Positions 42,427-54,690 are shown, counted from the first letter of the stretch. The stretch: 64,000 bases of DNA from Gordius sp. MW1 (GCA_964036665.1 OZ038532.1:12232537-12296536), one strand, 5' to 3'. Numbers and translations are program-made. The notes: generated by a model not told the origin, from the sequence alone.

Positions 42427-45168
42427 TAGAGGTGTGCACGGATCAATCCGACATCCGATCCGTCCGAACTCGGATCGGATCAACATTTTAAATTTGAAAG
42501 TCGGATCGGATCAACATTTTATAGTCGAATCGGATTGGATATTTAAAATAAACAATAATAAGTTCTAATTAATTAAATTAATAATTTTTAGTATACCTTT
42601 TCATTTTTGATGCCCAATACCACCTCCCACCTTACTTACCCTAATATATTTATCAGTATTTCCCTAGCGTTTTTCCCTAGCTAGACTTTCTTGTTTCGCG
42701 AGAAAGGAGCTAGTGTCAATGATAAATCAGCATCTCTCGTTTCCTTTTTAGCACACGCATTTCTTTCTATCTCAACTCAACTCCGAAAATCATCAATCAC
42801 AATCTCCCCTTTCTTTAAAGCACACACGTAGCTCCTTTCCCTCTTGATTCCGGGTAATCATGAATGATGTAGCTTGCTATCTTAGAAGCAATCTCCATGG
42901 TGCAGGGGTATTGCCGTTGACGAGATGGTGTGAGTCATGCTGACTTGAGGGGGAAAAATAATGGGGGGGGGGTGTTGGAAATAATCATTGGGATTTGTAA
43001 CAACTAGCAAATACAACAATATTGTTTATCATATTAAAAACCCGGGCTGGAAGAAATATAATAAAAAAATGTAAAAGAAATATGCTTCAACTAGTTAAAA
43101 AATAAGACGGAAAAAGTCAAATTTGGAGTTACTTTGACCTTCTAAATGAAAATGATACATACACCGGTTATGTTATCTGCAAGAAATGCCATCATATCTA
43201 CTTCTACACATATAATTCCATTCGAGGTAGTTCCCATCTTTTGCATCATAAATGTATTCCAAAAACTTCAGCTAAAAATACAATTGATAAATTTGTTACC
43301 AAACCTCTCGCTGAAATCACAAAATTAAAATTTTTTTTGAAAAGCATCTAATTTATTTTATTTCAAAAGATATGTGACCGTTTTCAATCGTTAACGGGGA
43401 AGGATTTAGAGCAATGCTCCAAAAAGCTCTGAATATTGGTGCCATTCATGTTCATATAAACGTTGATGAATTTCTTTCAGATAAGACTACCTTAAGTAAG
43501 ATAGCAAAACTTGCAGATGTAAGTAGAGAAGCATTGATATTAGAGTCACTCCCCCATTTAAAAGCAAATTCATGTTCAGCCACTCTCGACCTCTGGACAG
43601 ATGACTTTGTCAAAATAAACTACTTAACATTTTTTTTACATTATTAATCCCTCGGAATCCTACATAAGCATATTCTTTTCACTTCAAAAATAGATGTTAA
43701 AAAAAAACAGGGGAAAATATTTTAAGAAAAATATCTGTAAATTTTGAAAAACTTCACATCCCTACGGAATACATGAGATTGATAAGTTACGTTAACGATC
43801 AGGGCTCTAACATGGTCAAAGCCTTGCCAAATCATAAGCGATTGAATTGCACGTCCCATTTACTGAATACAGTACTACGAAACGTATTCAATAAAAATGA
43901 TTTTATATTCCATTACCCTCAGGTTAATGACTTGATAGAAGCATGCAAAAAGCTAACGACATTTATGAAGCAAAGTGGCAAAAATAAATATTTAAATCAT
44001 ACATTGCATCAAGCAATAGAAACAAGATGGAACTCCAGACTCGACAAGTATAAGGAACTGACCACATATCTAACTTCTATAGAAATGCCAGAGAAGATGG
44101 ATGTGATTAATAAAAATTTGCTGACCAACTAATAGAAGTACTCCGGCCGTTTAAAACGGCTTTTTTAGTTCTGGAAGCTGATCAACACCCAACCTTTCAC
44201 AATATATTGATTCAATATTACCAATTACTCAGTGATCTTTCACAATCAGACCACGAGCAAACTGATGATTTTGAAGAACATCACGAAATTAATGATCTTA
44301 AAAAAAATATTTGTACCACCCTCAAGTCAAAATTTCTAATCACTCAACAACATAAAATTGCCACATTTTTATGCCCAAATTATCGCCAACTCAGGATGCT
44401 CCCCCCAAATGAGCGAGTAGGCGTAATTAATAAAATAAGATCCACACGAGCGTTTAAGCATTTTTTGGTAGATTCTGCAACTGAGATTGAAAATTATGCG
44501 GCAATAGTAGTGATAGTCAGCCTCAAAAAAAGACAAAAACGTAATAACACACATTTAAATATGTATATATATATATTTTACATAAAATAAATTATTTAAT
44601 TTAAATTTTAAAATAGTTAATCAATGGGAAGATGAGCAGGAAGAAGATAAAACCCCCGATGAAATCTCAATTTACCTTTCGTTAAAAAATGAAGATTGCA
44701 AATATGATTCAAAAAAAGATTTGCTGGAATGGTGGGTTTCATATCAAACAGTTCTGCCAAGGCTTTATAAGCTGTCAAATAAAGTTTTAGCTGTACCTGC
44801 TACCTCTACCACTTCGGAAAGAAATTTCTCGGAGGCTGGAAGAACATTAGAAGAAAAAAGAACGCGATTTAAACCAGAAAATTTAGATTCTTTATCCTTT
44901 TTATATGATAATATGGAATTAAAATTTTATTTATTTCGGATTAAAATTTCTATACCTTATTTTTATGTATTTTGAATTTAATCATCAATAAAAAGTTCTG
45001 TTCGTAAAATTTTAATTTAAAGATCGGATCGGATTTAGATTTTAAGAAACTCGGATCGGATCGGATTTAGATTTTAAAAAACTAGGATAGTATCGGATGG
45101 GATATAAAATTTTTCAAAAACCCCTCGGATCGAATCGGATCAAAAAATTTGATCCGTGCACACCTCTA
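42427..45168 (+). mobile_element. BED-type hAT element inside the MULE-like element
   Basis: Ends TAGAGGTGTGCACGGATC and the inverse GATCCGTGCACACCTCTA are flanked by ACATATAT (42419-42426) and ATATATAT (45169-45176), an 8-bp duplication with one change. Subterminal arrays of CGGATCGGAT lie at both ends (42440-42540 and 45020-45150). The interior encodes a decayed hAT transposase on the plus strand. No part of the MULE-like element intervenes. Confidence 0.9.
43115..44975 (+). pseudogene. hAT transposase of 42427-45168 (frameshifted)
   Basis: Fragments in order: a BED finger near 43115-43290 (WSYFDLL then GYVICKKCHHIYF and SSHLLHHKC); 43414-43647 with SCSATLDLWTDDF; 43773-44132 with CTSHLLNTVLRNVF and TRWNSRLDKYKEL; 44207-44560; and 44721-44940 with the dimerisation block VPATSTTSERNFSEAGRTL. 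Several frameshifts separate them. The domain order is complete, so this is a degraded autonomous copy. Confidence 0.85.
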
Positions 45169-45259
45169 ATATATATACAATAAAATTACTAAGTAATTTT
45201 TTCTTGTAACTTCCAAAAGGAAAATATTATGTTTTTTAAATTTAGAAGTTGGTTTTTGG

Positions 45260-45442
45260 TTGAAATCATTAGGTATCACAAAATTTTCATTGACATTTTC
45301 AATATCTAAAATATTTATGAATTACTCATGTTATTATAAAGTACTTCTAAGAGGAGATTGCCTTAAAGAATCACTATCTAAAATAATAATTACATTCTAT
45401 GCAAGGAAACTTTATAAGTTTCTTGATACAAAATTTTCATAA
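45260..45442 (+). pseudogene. Coding remnant in MULE-like right arm, mirrored in left arm
   Basis: The frame contains KIFMNYSCYYKVLLRGDCLK and ends TKFS. A related frame lies on the minus strand of the left arm at 42136-41861. The duplicated reading frame shows the arms were once coding. I do not recognise the domain; it may be the C-terminal end of the element's own transposase. Confidence 0.4.
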
Positions 45443-46620
45443 TTATCAGGGATTCATGGCTTTTGCCTTTAAAACATTTAGATAGTCATAATAATATCAA
45501 CTTAAATTTTTTTATCATACCTTACCACAAAATGTAGATTAAATGACAAATAATTTGATATCATATGGATTAGAACAAACAAAAATGGCGAATTTAAAAA
45601 TGAAGTGCAAAGCAAAGTGTGTTATTATTTGTAAACAATAACGCACAAATTAACGAACGCGATGATTGCGCTCGGGAATGAAACATTTTAGAAATACGTT
45701 TTTACGATTTGTTATTTATCACTTTGAATCGAGAATACATAGCCTAGGCCGTTTTCGAAGGCGTCTCTGACTATTCGTAAACATCGCAATAGATTAACTC
45801 ATGAATCTGTCAGGAGCTTGCTATGCCTAAACTCATGGCACACCTCAACAATTTTAAACCCATCACATTAATAACATTTTACGTCAAAATGTAGGCTATG
45901 CAGATGCATTCAAAACTAAATTTTTTGCAAAATGATAATTAAAATATATGAGCATAAGCTTTTTTAGTACGTAATTATTTTATGCGAAAATTAATAATAA
46001 ATGGAATAAGTAAATATTTCGTTATATAGTCACACTATAATAGAATTGTTTAAATTTTACAAACTTTAATTAAATTAAATATGTGCAATTAACGTAAGAT
46101 CTCAAAACTTTTATGTTCTTCCAACAATAATGCCTACTTTATTGTATTTTAAATAATGATAATGTTTTTAAAAGTTTACTTTCGCATTTTTGTTATTATT
46201 TTAACGTTATCATATAGGATCTCAATAATTTCATTATGTTAAAATATGAGGATATTATTAAACTTTATCCTTTTATTGAGCCTTAGCCAGGAAATAAAAG
46301 TTATTGTTTAGCAATTTTATACCTTCGATTCAAGTAGTATATAACACCTCTATTAATGCTTCCTACCTTAAGTTACTCATCTAGCTTGTGTTTTAGAAAT
46401 TGGTTCCAGTATAACCAATTTATATCTTAAAAATAATTTATAAGATCCAGAAAAAAATATATATGGTATAATTATTTTTAAGCGTCGAGACGACACGAGA
46501 ATTTAGAGACGAGGCGAGATCGAGATTTTTCTAGGCCGTGACGAGATTTTAATAATCGCACCCGAGACGAGACGAAATTTTGCTTTCGAGACCGAGACGA
46601 GATCAAAACACTAATAATTA

Positions 46621-47300
46621 ATGACGATTGTCAAGACTTTAGGTGAAAAGCGGGAAGATCATATAGAGACTTATGGGATTAAAAAGGTTAGTCACATTGA
46701 CTATCCATTTATACGGCGAAAGAAATTATGGGACATAAGATTGCAATGTAATATTAGGAGAATAAATCGCTTGGCAAAACCATCCACTAGGTATGAAGCT
46801 TTAAAGAAGAGTAATTCGGGAAAGAAAGGTTCATGAACCTCGATTTATATACGAAACGCTAAGGATTAAATCCCGCCAGAATGCCTTCAGACTTATGGCT
46901 GCAAGCAAGTTGGAACAGAACGTGAACAATGATTGGGAGACGTTAACTGCGGACATTAAGGAAACGGCAATCCAGGTTCCGGGACGACCAAAGGAGGCAA
47001 AACTCTGATTAGGGAACTATGGTGGTGGAATCAAACGTTTAGGGATTGTATTCCAAAAAATCAAATTCCAAAAAATCTAAAAAATTGATGTATTATATAT
47101 AAAAAGACCAAGAGAGTGTCGAAGCAGGCCCTTACATTAGCGAAGAATGCTGCGCACACTAAGACGAAGGGCGACAGAGATAGTCGCGATGCTGCTCAAA
47201 GTAGTCAAAAACGAGAAGAGTAAAACCATATTCATGCCAAAGGAGATGGTGCAAAGGTGGAAAGGATTTTTTAAGCAGGGCGAAGGCAGGATTATCCAAT
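46621..47300 (+). mobile_element. RTE LINE fragment, plus strand
   Basis: The frame MTIVKTLGEKREDHIETYG with SHIDYPFIRRK aligns with the endonuclease/linker part of the RTE at 19556-19260 (QFQKREYHIVTYRSGKH and QTDYLFIWRK). Later pieces (WETLTADIKETAI-like at 46938 and KEMVQRWKGFF at 47246) continue the order. Many stops and deletions make it an old relic. Confidence 0.6.
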
Positions 47301-47680
47301 TGGAGGCCGGTTAAATTATTTCTTTTAAACAAAAAACTAAATGGAAACTCTAACAAAAATTTGTTTTTGCCAGAAATAACGTCAATGAATTTACTACATT
47401 GGCTGCATGCAAATTATATTTGTAAATCCTCGTTAGCTTTTCAATCATGTTTCTACCTATACTATGCTTACAATAGCGTAGCTAGTTTAACCAATGAGAG
47501 GGAAGAGGCGAACTTATATTTTACATCAGGAATGGGGTCAATGGCGGTTAAATAAATTCCATAACCATTTGTCTTAATAACACAGCTCTACAAATTTTGA
47601 CTTTGTGATCACATCCCCCTATCCGACCAATAATTCTAATAGAGAATTTCGCGCTGAAAAATAATATGTTTTCAGTTTTT
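47301..47680. other. Unassigned sequence
   Basis: This lies between the RTE relic and the TTCGAATCC-type hAT element. Nothing recognised. Confidence 0.35.
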
Positions 47681-48922
47681 ACGCCTCTGGAAAATATTCG
47701 AGATTAGATTAGAGATTCGATTCGAATTCGGATTCGATTCGAAATATCAATTCGAATCCGAATTCGAATCCATATGTCTTAGTTTCGAATCGAATTTCAC
47801 GCTGCTAAGATTCGAAAATCCGAATCAAATCCTTGAAAAATCGAATTTTATTTTTTGTAAGTTTAATTTAAATGGACGAGACTCCAATATTTACAATATT
47901 TAGCTATTTTTATCTTACCGCATTTTAGTTATTTTTCCTGCTCCAGTTTGAAAAAGTTTAATTTAAAAATTTTCAAACTTACATAAGTTCTGGAGAACGA
48001 GGATCACAATTTAATTAAATTATGGACTTTGATAAAAACTGCAAAACAGCCAAAAATATTTCACGATTAAGGCTATATGTAAAGAATTTGACCCACCAAT
48101 TAATTACATAAAGGCAAAACTTGACATGGAAGTCAGATGGAACATCAGATCATGCTAACATGGCCAAACAGAAATTGAACATATATAGCATTCAATAAGA
48201 AGACAGTCTTATAAGCGATGTGGTCGATTTAAGGCTCAATATGTGAGTGCTTATCACCAGTGCATGGCATATCGTATAGAAAAATTTGGAAACTGCTATA
48301 GGAAGTCAGCCCGATTTTGTATCAACTAGCGAGGTATCAACACAGGATCGTCTATTAAGAGCGACATGATTTTTGCACATTGAATGTTGAGCCTTTACAA
48401 TGGTGGAAATCGAATCAACGTCGTTTTCCAACCATTCAAAAATTGGCATAAAATCTTTTCTCTATACCTGGATCATTTACCCCTTGCGAAATAATATTAT
48501 CAACCGGCACAAATTTATTGACCAAACACAAGCAATCGTTTAATAATGAGTGTAAGGAAGATAATTTGCCTTAAAAGCTGGCTAAAAACGGTTCTTGATT
48601 GTCCTACACATACCGCCATAGATTTTTGTTTGCTTTTAATATTTTTATTTTCGATGTGTGTATTTAAAAAAAAAATTAGTTAATTTTTTTGAATGTATAT
48701 GCAAATTAAAAATCATAGTAGCTTTTTTAATGTGTTTTTTAATAATAATAAAAACGTAATATATATTCGAATCGATTCCAAATCCTTAAATTTTTTTCGA
48801 ATCGAATTCGAATCTTCATTTTAATATTCGACGAATCTCGAATCGAATATTTTTTTTGAAAAAAAATTCGAATCCGAATCGAATACCAGAAATAATTAAT
48901 TCGATTCGAAATCCAGAGGCGT
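47681..48922 (+). mobile_element. hAT element with TTCGAATCC subterminal repeats
   Basis: Ends ACGCCTCTGGA and TCCAGAGGCGT, flanked by the exact 7-bp AGTTTTT on both sides. Dense ATTCGAATCCGAAT repeats lie in the first and last 150 bp. The interior keeps a plus-strand relic near 48395-48500 reading LQWWKSNQRRFPTIQKLA then FSIPGSFTPCE, which is the hAT C-terminal dimerisation region. It is dead. Confidence 0.75.
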
Positions 48923-48929
48923 AGTTTTT

Positions 48930-50164
48930 TTCTACGATTACCAGTTTTTTAGATATACGAGGTTGAAAGTTCCAAAAATGCCCTTTTTAAGCCGTTTTGA
49001 GGCTATATTGCCACGGCATTTTTAATATTTAGCGAAAAATAGTGATATATTCATGTAGATTAAAGTTTCATCTATAAGTTCATTATTTTATTTTTTTATA
49101 TCTCCCTTATACTCAAATTTATACTCGTTTGCGTAACCCCTTCTCCTTATCCAAATTTGTCCCACTATGTCTGGAAAAAGGAATTTATTAGAGTTCATAC
49201 TACACACGCGCTGTTTACTAACACATCTCTCTCTCCCTTTCTCCATCTCTTCCACTCCCGCCCCCATACCTATCAAGCATACATTAAGGGGGCGGGAGTG
49301 GAGGAGAAAGAGAGGAGAGAATTATAATCATGTGAATAGTTATCTACATATTGAATTAGCTTACTTTAAATTTTCTCGATTTTCATAGGGTATGATTAGA
49401 GTGAACCACGTCTATATATAGTCTCTTATTAACACTAATCAATTTGAAATGGGCGTTGAGTTATTGATGAATGAATGAGTAACGAGAAAAAAATAATTAT
49501 ATTTCTTTGGTTATTTGATTAAAATTAAATTATTATTATCAATTAATATAAAATATCATAAAAGCACGCCGTTGTTTAAAAATATAGAATCTTCAATCCA
49601 TTTATGTGAATGTCATTGTATAAAATCGAACCCATCGATTTTATACATTGACATTCACACCGTTGTTTATATTTAATGCACAAAAAATATATATGATTTT
49701 GTTATGGACACAGTGGGCCTTTTTATTTATATGCACGGCCCGAGCCGGCTAAGTTAAATTACTGCCCGTCCCCGATCCTTTGTTTTTTTACAAGCCCTGC
49801 AGATCTCTAAGAGAAATTACCCTAAATAAATATATTTTATTTATGATAATGCATTTAGTTAAATAGCAACGAAACTATGTAATTAAAAAGATTATATTAA
49901 GGCTGCTAAAATTATATGGCGCATAGGGAGTTTGTACAAATTAATTAAGGCCCATGGAACTGGACAAGAAAAATATTCTAATGGATACCAATGGTAAATC
50001 TATATAGCGATTGTCTTTTATTTGGTATTGCTCAAATCTTAAATAACAACCATACATATTTGATTTAAGCGGTTGTTTTAAGTTTTTAAAAATAAGTTGT
50101 GTTTTAATTGTCCGTCTTTATTCATGCTTGGTAATCAATAACAAAGCCTAAATGTAATTACGGG
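48930..50164. other. Intergenic stretch with two hairpins and a hAT end
   Basis: It contains a long purine/pyrimidine hairpin at 49227-49319, a near-perfect 24-bp hairpin at 49606-49658, and an isolated GGGCC-type hAT end at 49735-49809 (closing GCAGATCTCTA). No coding sequence is recognised. Confidence 0.5.
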
Positions 50165-50560
50165 CTAACGCTCATACCTTGGTCCCGCGATCTAAATCTC
50201 ACTTGGGATTTTACTACGGTCGACATCTTCGCCCCCTCAAACTCTTCCCCCGACCTTATAATCAAGGCAGAGAGGAAAAAGGCCGAAAAATATTCCACTC
50301 TCACCAATACAGTTTTCATCCCCGTGATGGCTACCACATTGGCAACCTAGGTTCAGAGGTTCTCGCTTTCCTCAAACAAATCGGGAAAGCGATGACAAAT
50401 TCTTCTAGAACATAAGGAATTCTTCTACATCAGGCAAAAGGTCACTATGGAAATCGTCAAATCCAACACGATTTCCATACACGGATCAATGCCATCCAAT
50501 TAGTTTTTACCGCGTTTTTTTTGTAGTATTTTATTTACCAATGTATTTTATTACCCATGT
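50165..50560 (+). mobile_element. CR1-like LINE 3' fragment
   Basis: A frame in 50195-50400 reads LTWDFTTVDIFAPSNSS then TNTVFIPVMATTLATLGSE and AFLKQIGKAMTN. This post-reverse-transcriptase block occurs in many invertebrate LINEs. The following 50430-50560 is its 3' UTR, because the same DNA stands alone at 8375-8480. No reverse transcriptase core remains. Confidence 0.55.
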
Positions 50561-50990
50561 GATACCTTTTTATATATTAAATAAAATATATATTCATATA
50601 AAGAAGTCACTTAGCTCAATTAATAGATTTACATATTTAGAAGCTTATAAAAATTTTATTATAATTAAATTAAGATATATTAAATAAATGCTTGGAGGGG
50701 AACCAAGGGGGCCAATTTTACCTTTAGGTAGGTTTACTCTTGTGACCCCCTTCGATCTAGTAGCTACGCCACTGCATTATAGGTTGTACTATAAATATTT
50801 TTGACCCAAATTAATCAGTGGTTTTTTCTGCAAGTTCAGAATATTAGAAAAAGCCCTTGACAAAATTCTGAACACTCCTGCTAAGAACAACCATTTGGTA
50901 AAATATTTAAGATTAAGAGTTACATTTTAGAAAATAATTGTAAACATATTTCAAAAATAGTATTGATTTTATTCATGCCAAATGTAGTTG
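50561..50990. other. Unassigned, with a MITE end
   Basis: AT-rich. At 50755-50780, TAGCTACGCCACTGC looks like the end of a GTGGCGTAGC-type MITE whose other end (50690, GGAGGGGAACC) is degraded. Confidence 0.35.
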
Positions 50991-50999
50991 ATTGAGGTA

Positions 51000-52990
51000 C
51001 TTTAGAAGGTTATTTTGCATTGGGGTACCTTTAACGTTTATGTCCATGATACTTTTCGATTGTGGACCTTTAAACGCTACATTGCTAAGCGCTTTGACCA
51101 CTTTTCAGCTTCTTCGAATACTTTCTCCTTTGTCTCCTCGCAACAGTACTCTTTTCTGGGCATATAGCATACACCAAGGAGATATGTCTCCAATTACCGT
51201 GTTAATAATTATATTGAATAAAAAGGGACTTAGGGTAGAACCTTGATATAATTCAATTTAAGGTTTAGTGTCCACAACTGTCGTTTTAACGCAGATTTTG
51301 AGGCTTCATAAATGTTTTTCAGGAGCCGTTTTTCTCAACCACCACCACATTAACTCACGAGGGACCGTGCTATAAGCTTTCTCTAAGTCGATAGAGACCC
51401 TATTTAGGTCTCTTCTCCTTTCCCCGTATTTATCCATCATTTGACTTAGTGCGAAGATTGGGTCGTGGATGTGACGGTCACAAATCCGAATTTGTTAGCC
51501 GATACCTCGACCTCGTTTTTCAGCTTTGTTGTTAAGATTTTTTGAATAATATTCAAAAGAGTGGCAAGTTAGCTTAATACCTCTGTAATTCCACACTCCT
51601 GAAGGTCTTTTTTTATAATCGTACTAGCTCTCCATTGATTTAAGAAATTCGCCTTCTTCCAATATCTTGTTAATGAGGTTTGTCATGGTGGTGACTCCTT
51701 CTTCACTACATCCTATCAATGCTTCCATGGGTATTCCTTGGCCATTTGCTTTTACCTTTTGCATTTAGTTCAGATTTATCCTTTCATCTTCCTGAAATAG
51801 TTTGACCAATTATGTTTGGCTGAATATAGGAAAGGAAATCTTTGTCATATGCAATGTTCCTTTAAATATCCTTTCCATTACTCCGTTCGGCTTGAATAAG
51901 GCTTGACCTTTCCAATTTTTGACTATTTAAGGACTCCAACATCGCGACTTATTTTCTCCCTTATCCTGAACTGTACATAAGCCTGTCGCCCCCTTTATGA
52001 TCCATTTTGTTTGTCATCAGGGTGTACGCTTCTTTCCTATTGCAACGGCTTTTTCGTGGCTTTCATTACCTTCATATATTCTTGATAATCCTCCGACTTT
52101 TTTGATTTATGCCACCGTCTATATAGATTTTTCTTTCTTTCGATCCTAACCGATTGATCCCACCACCATTGTTCCCTATTCATAGCTTTGCTTTCTTTGG
52201 TCTGTCCTAGAACACGAATCGCTGTTTCCTTTATGTCCTTAGATAGTGTCTCCCAATCGTCGTCTACGTCTCTTTGCAACTTCCTTGCACCCAAGAGTGA
52301 GGAGGTTTTTTGATGGTATTTTTCATTCGTCGACGTATCTTTTAGCCTTTCCTATGGAATTCGAGATTCATATACCTTTCTTCTTTAGGGAAATACTCTT
52401 CTGGCAAGATCCATAACAAGGGGACGATGTTGTTTGGCGATTTCTTCTCCCGGTATTACTTTGCAATCCTTGATCCCATAAGTCCTTTCGCCGTATAAGC
52501 AAATAATCAATTTGAAATGCTTACCACTTCTATAGGTTACAATATGATCTTCGCGTTTTTAAAAATAGTGTTAACGATCGCCATGTCATATGCTTGGTAA
52601 GCCTGCAAGATTGCGTTCATACCTGAGGCGATCTTTCCCTACGTGAGCGTTGAAATCGCCCCAATAATTAGCCTTTCCTGTCGGATTTCTTGTATTTCCT
52701 TTTCCGATGAATCGAAGAATATGTCTTTCTTTGATTTCATACACCCAATTTGGGGAGCATACGCGCACATAACGGTTAGGAGGCCCCCTTGATCTGCAAT
52801 CTTCACCCACATTAACCTGTCGGAACAACGCTTGACTTCCACCACCTTGTCCTTGAATGATTCGCTTAGAACGATACCGACCTCGTTTCTATGATTTGGT
52901 GACCCACCGTAGAATAGTTTGTAGCCTTCTCCTAACTCCCATGCTTTGGTTCCGTTCCACCTCATCGCTTGTAGGCTGGCGATGTGTACC
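51000..52990 (-). mobile_element. RTE LINE copy 2, degenerate
   Basis: It is collinear with the LINE at 15.8-20.3 kb on the same strand. It starts (minus strand) at about 52990 inside the endonuclease domain with RWNGTKAWELGEGYKLFY and GIVLSESFKDKVVEVK, then VMCAYAPQIGC and FNAHVGKDRLRYE. The linker GARKLQRDVDDDWETLSKD (52294) follows, and reverse transcriptase pieces continue down to about 51000. Many small deletions and stops. It ends abruptly next to the Ty3/gypsy remnant. Confidence 0.82.
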
Positions 52991-52999
52991 TAGCACTCA

Positions 53000-54540
53000 T
53001 TTAAGTAAAATAATAAGTCATATTTATCCGAAGGATGTTGATAAACTTACGAGGAGGTTAAGGAATTTTTAATACGGATATATTCTGATAAATATTTGAT
53101 TTGTTATTACAGGGAAATGTTATTTCGATCGGAGAGAACTAATGAAGCTATAAATGAGTATTTAACTAAGCTAAAAAATGTTAGCAATCGCTGCCAATAT
53201 AAATTCCCCACTGATGAAATTTTAAGAGATATTTTTATACTAGGAGTAAAATTACCTAGATTAACTGTTGAATTAAGGACTACATACCCCATGGGCATTA
53301 TAACATTTGACATTCATCAATTGTAGACAAAACTTCTAACGATTTGAATATAAATAAATTACATCGGGATAAAAACTAGGAATTTGACAAGTAAATATAA
53401 TAATTTTTCATGAAATGTTTTTAATCTTAGCACCTTTAGGAACAACAAGAAAATAGTATGTTATAGATGTGCTAGACCAAACCACCTAGCTCGCAATTGT
53501 TGGTCAAATCTGTCGTCAATAACTATATCCGACTTGAAATACGATGATGCGGTAACAAAAGCTGAGATCGACGTTTTTCAATCAGAAACCGTTCACTTTT
53601 CAATTCGATACTGGTGCAGCCTGCACAGTCATTGATGAACCGACGTGGCTTAGCATCGGGAAGCCGCCATTATTGCCAGGTTCAGATATTTAAGGTTATG
53701 GCCAAACAAATCAAACTTTAGGGAAGTGCAGTGCAAGGGTAGGGGTAAACAATATATCACATGTAATAGATACGCATGTTGTAAAGGGGAAATAAAATTT
53801 GATTTTCGGTATACCTCACATCATAAGATTTAATATCACTTCCATCCATCATTAAATTAAACCTTATTTTCGATAAGAAAAAATTTTTAACGGAAGAAGA
53901 TGTTTTTAAACAAATTTCATCGGTTTTTAGTCATAAATTCGGTGAAGTAAAAGATCTTAAAGTTGTTAATGAGGTAGAAAAAACAGCACGTCTGATAAGT
54001 TTTACCCCAAAACGCGTACCATTTCCGCTACGTCACCTGTCGAAACAGAGTTCAAACGTTTAGTAGGTGAAGAGGTTATTAGAAAGATCGACCCGACAAC
54101 AAGTCCGACAAATTGGGTGACGGCTACGGTAACCATTAGGAAGAAATAGGGTGACGCTTGCATATGTGGGGATTTCAGATTGACTTTAAATAAATTCCTA
54201 TCAAAAGATAACAATCTTCTGCCAACGTTCAAAGATGTTGCAAGTGAAATAGCAGGCTGTAAATTATTCTCTTTTATTGATTTAAGAGATTCTTTCCTAC
54301 AAAATTTCTGAGGAGAGTTCTAAATTGTTAAACATAGCTACTCATAGTGGGTATTTTCAAAATTTAAGGCTACCTTTTGGGTTAACTACGACGCCTATAA
54401 TATTTCATCGTTTAATGAAAAACTTGCTCAAAGGCTTAAAAGGCGTAAGCGTTTTTATGGACGATGTCATAATAAGCGGGAAAACAACGAGGAACATAAA
54501 AAATCTAATAGAAACATTAAATTAATCAAAAATGCAGAAT
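53000..54540 (+). mobile_element. Ty3/gypsy-type LTR retrotransposon remnant (no LTRs seen)
   Basis: Plus-strand fragments in gag-pol order: the end of a gag-like region (53096-53326); a CCHC zinc knuckle near 53455-53510 (CYRCARPNHLARNC); an aspartic protease with FDTGAACTVI near 53600; then reverse transcriptase pieces with LPFGLTTTP and VFMDDVII, the catalytic D-D pair, at 54325-54525. Frameshifts and in-frame stops interrupt each piece. RNase H and integrase are absent. I found no LTRs. It is a dead host retrotransposon fragment. Confidence 0.75.
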
Positions 54541-54579
54541 TAACGACAGCACTAGAAACCTGCCCTCTGCTTAAAAATA

Positions 54580-54690
54580 AAGCAACGTGCCGGACCTGGA
54601 CGGGCCGTAATATAACTTTACGGGCTCGGGCCGGGCCTAGATATACTCAAGGCCCGTTAAAAGCCCGTGACAAATCAATTAGATCAAGGA
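54580..54690. repeat. GGGCC-rich hAT subterminal remnant
   Basis: GGCCGTAATATAACTTTACGGG and CGGGCCGGGCC match 33986-34140 and the subterminal repeats of the hAT at 16233. No element ends are paired. Confidence 0.5.

Larger units (their letters stand above)
37891..45750. mobile_element. MULE-like long-TIR (palindromic) element
   Basis: Ends GGCCTAGGCTATG and CATAGCCTAGGCC are perfect inverses. The flanks are an exact 9-bp repeat, GTTTTCGAA (37882-37890 and 45751-45759). The host site is uninterrupted in hAT copy B (about 61385). The arms (37891-38194 continued at 41850-42420, against 45180-45750) are inverted copies over more than 500 bp. Long terminal inverted repeats and 9-bp duplications fit the Mutator-like superfamily. 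Both arms keep a related, unrecognised coding remnant. Two other elements are inserted in it. Confidence 0.75.
35138..46613 (+). mobile_element. GAGACG-type hAT element copy A, host of the nested stack
   Basis: The left end TAGTGATGCGGAAAAC and right end AAAACACTA, with arrays of GAGACGAGA-type subterminal repeats (35150-35275 and 46485-46605), match copy B at 60486-62222 in reverse orientation. Its sequence is collinear with copy B once two insertions are removed: a HINE at 35281-37178 and a MULE-like element at 37891-45750. It encodes, on the plus strand, a BED zinc finger (37496-37700) and a dimerisation C-terminus (37800-37880 plus 45760-45940). Its flanks (GCCCGGGC / ATAATTAA) do not form a duplication. 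Confidence 0.75.
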
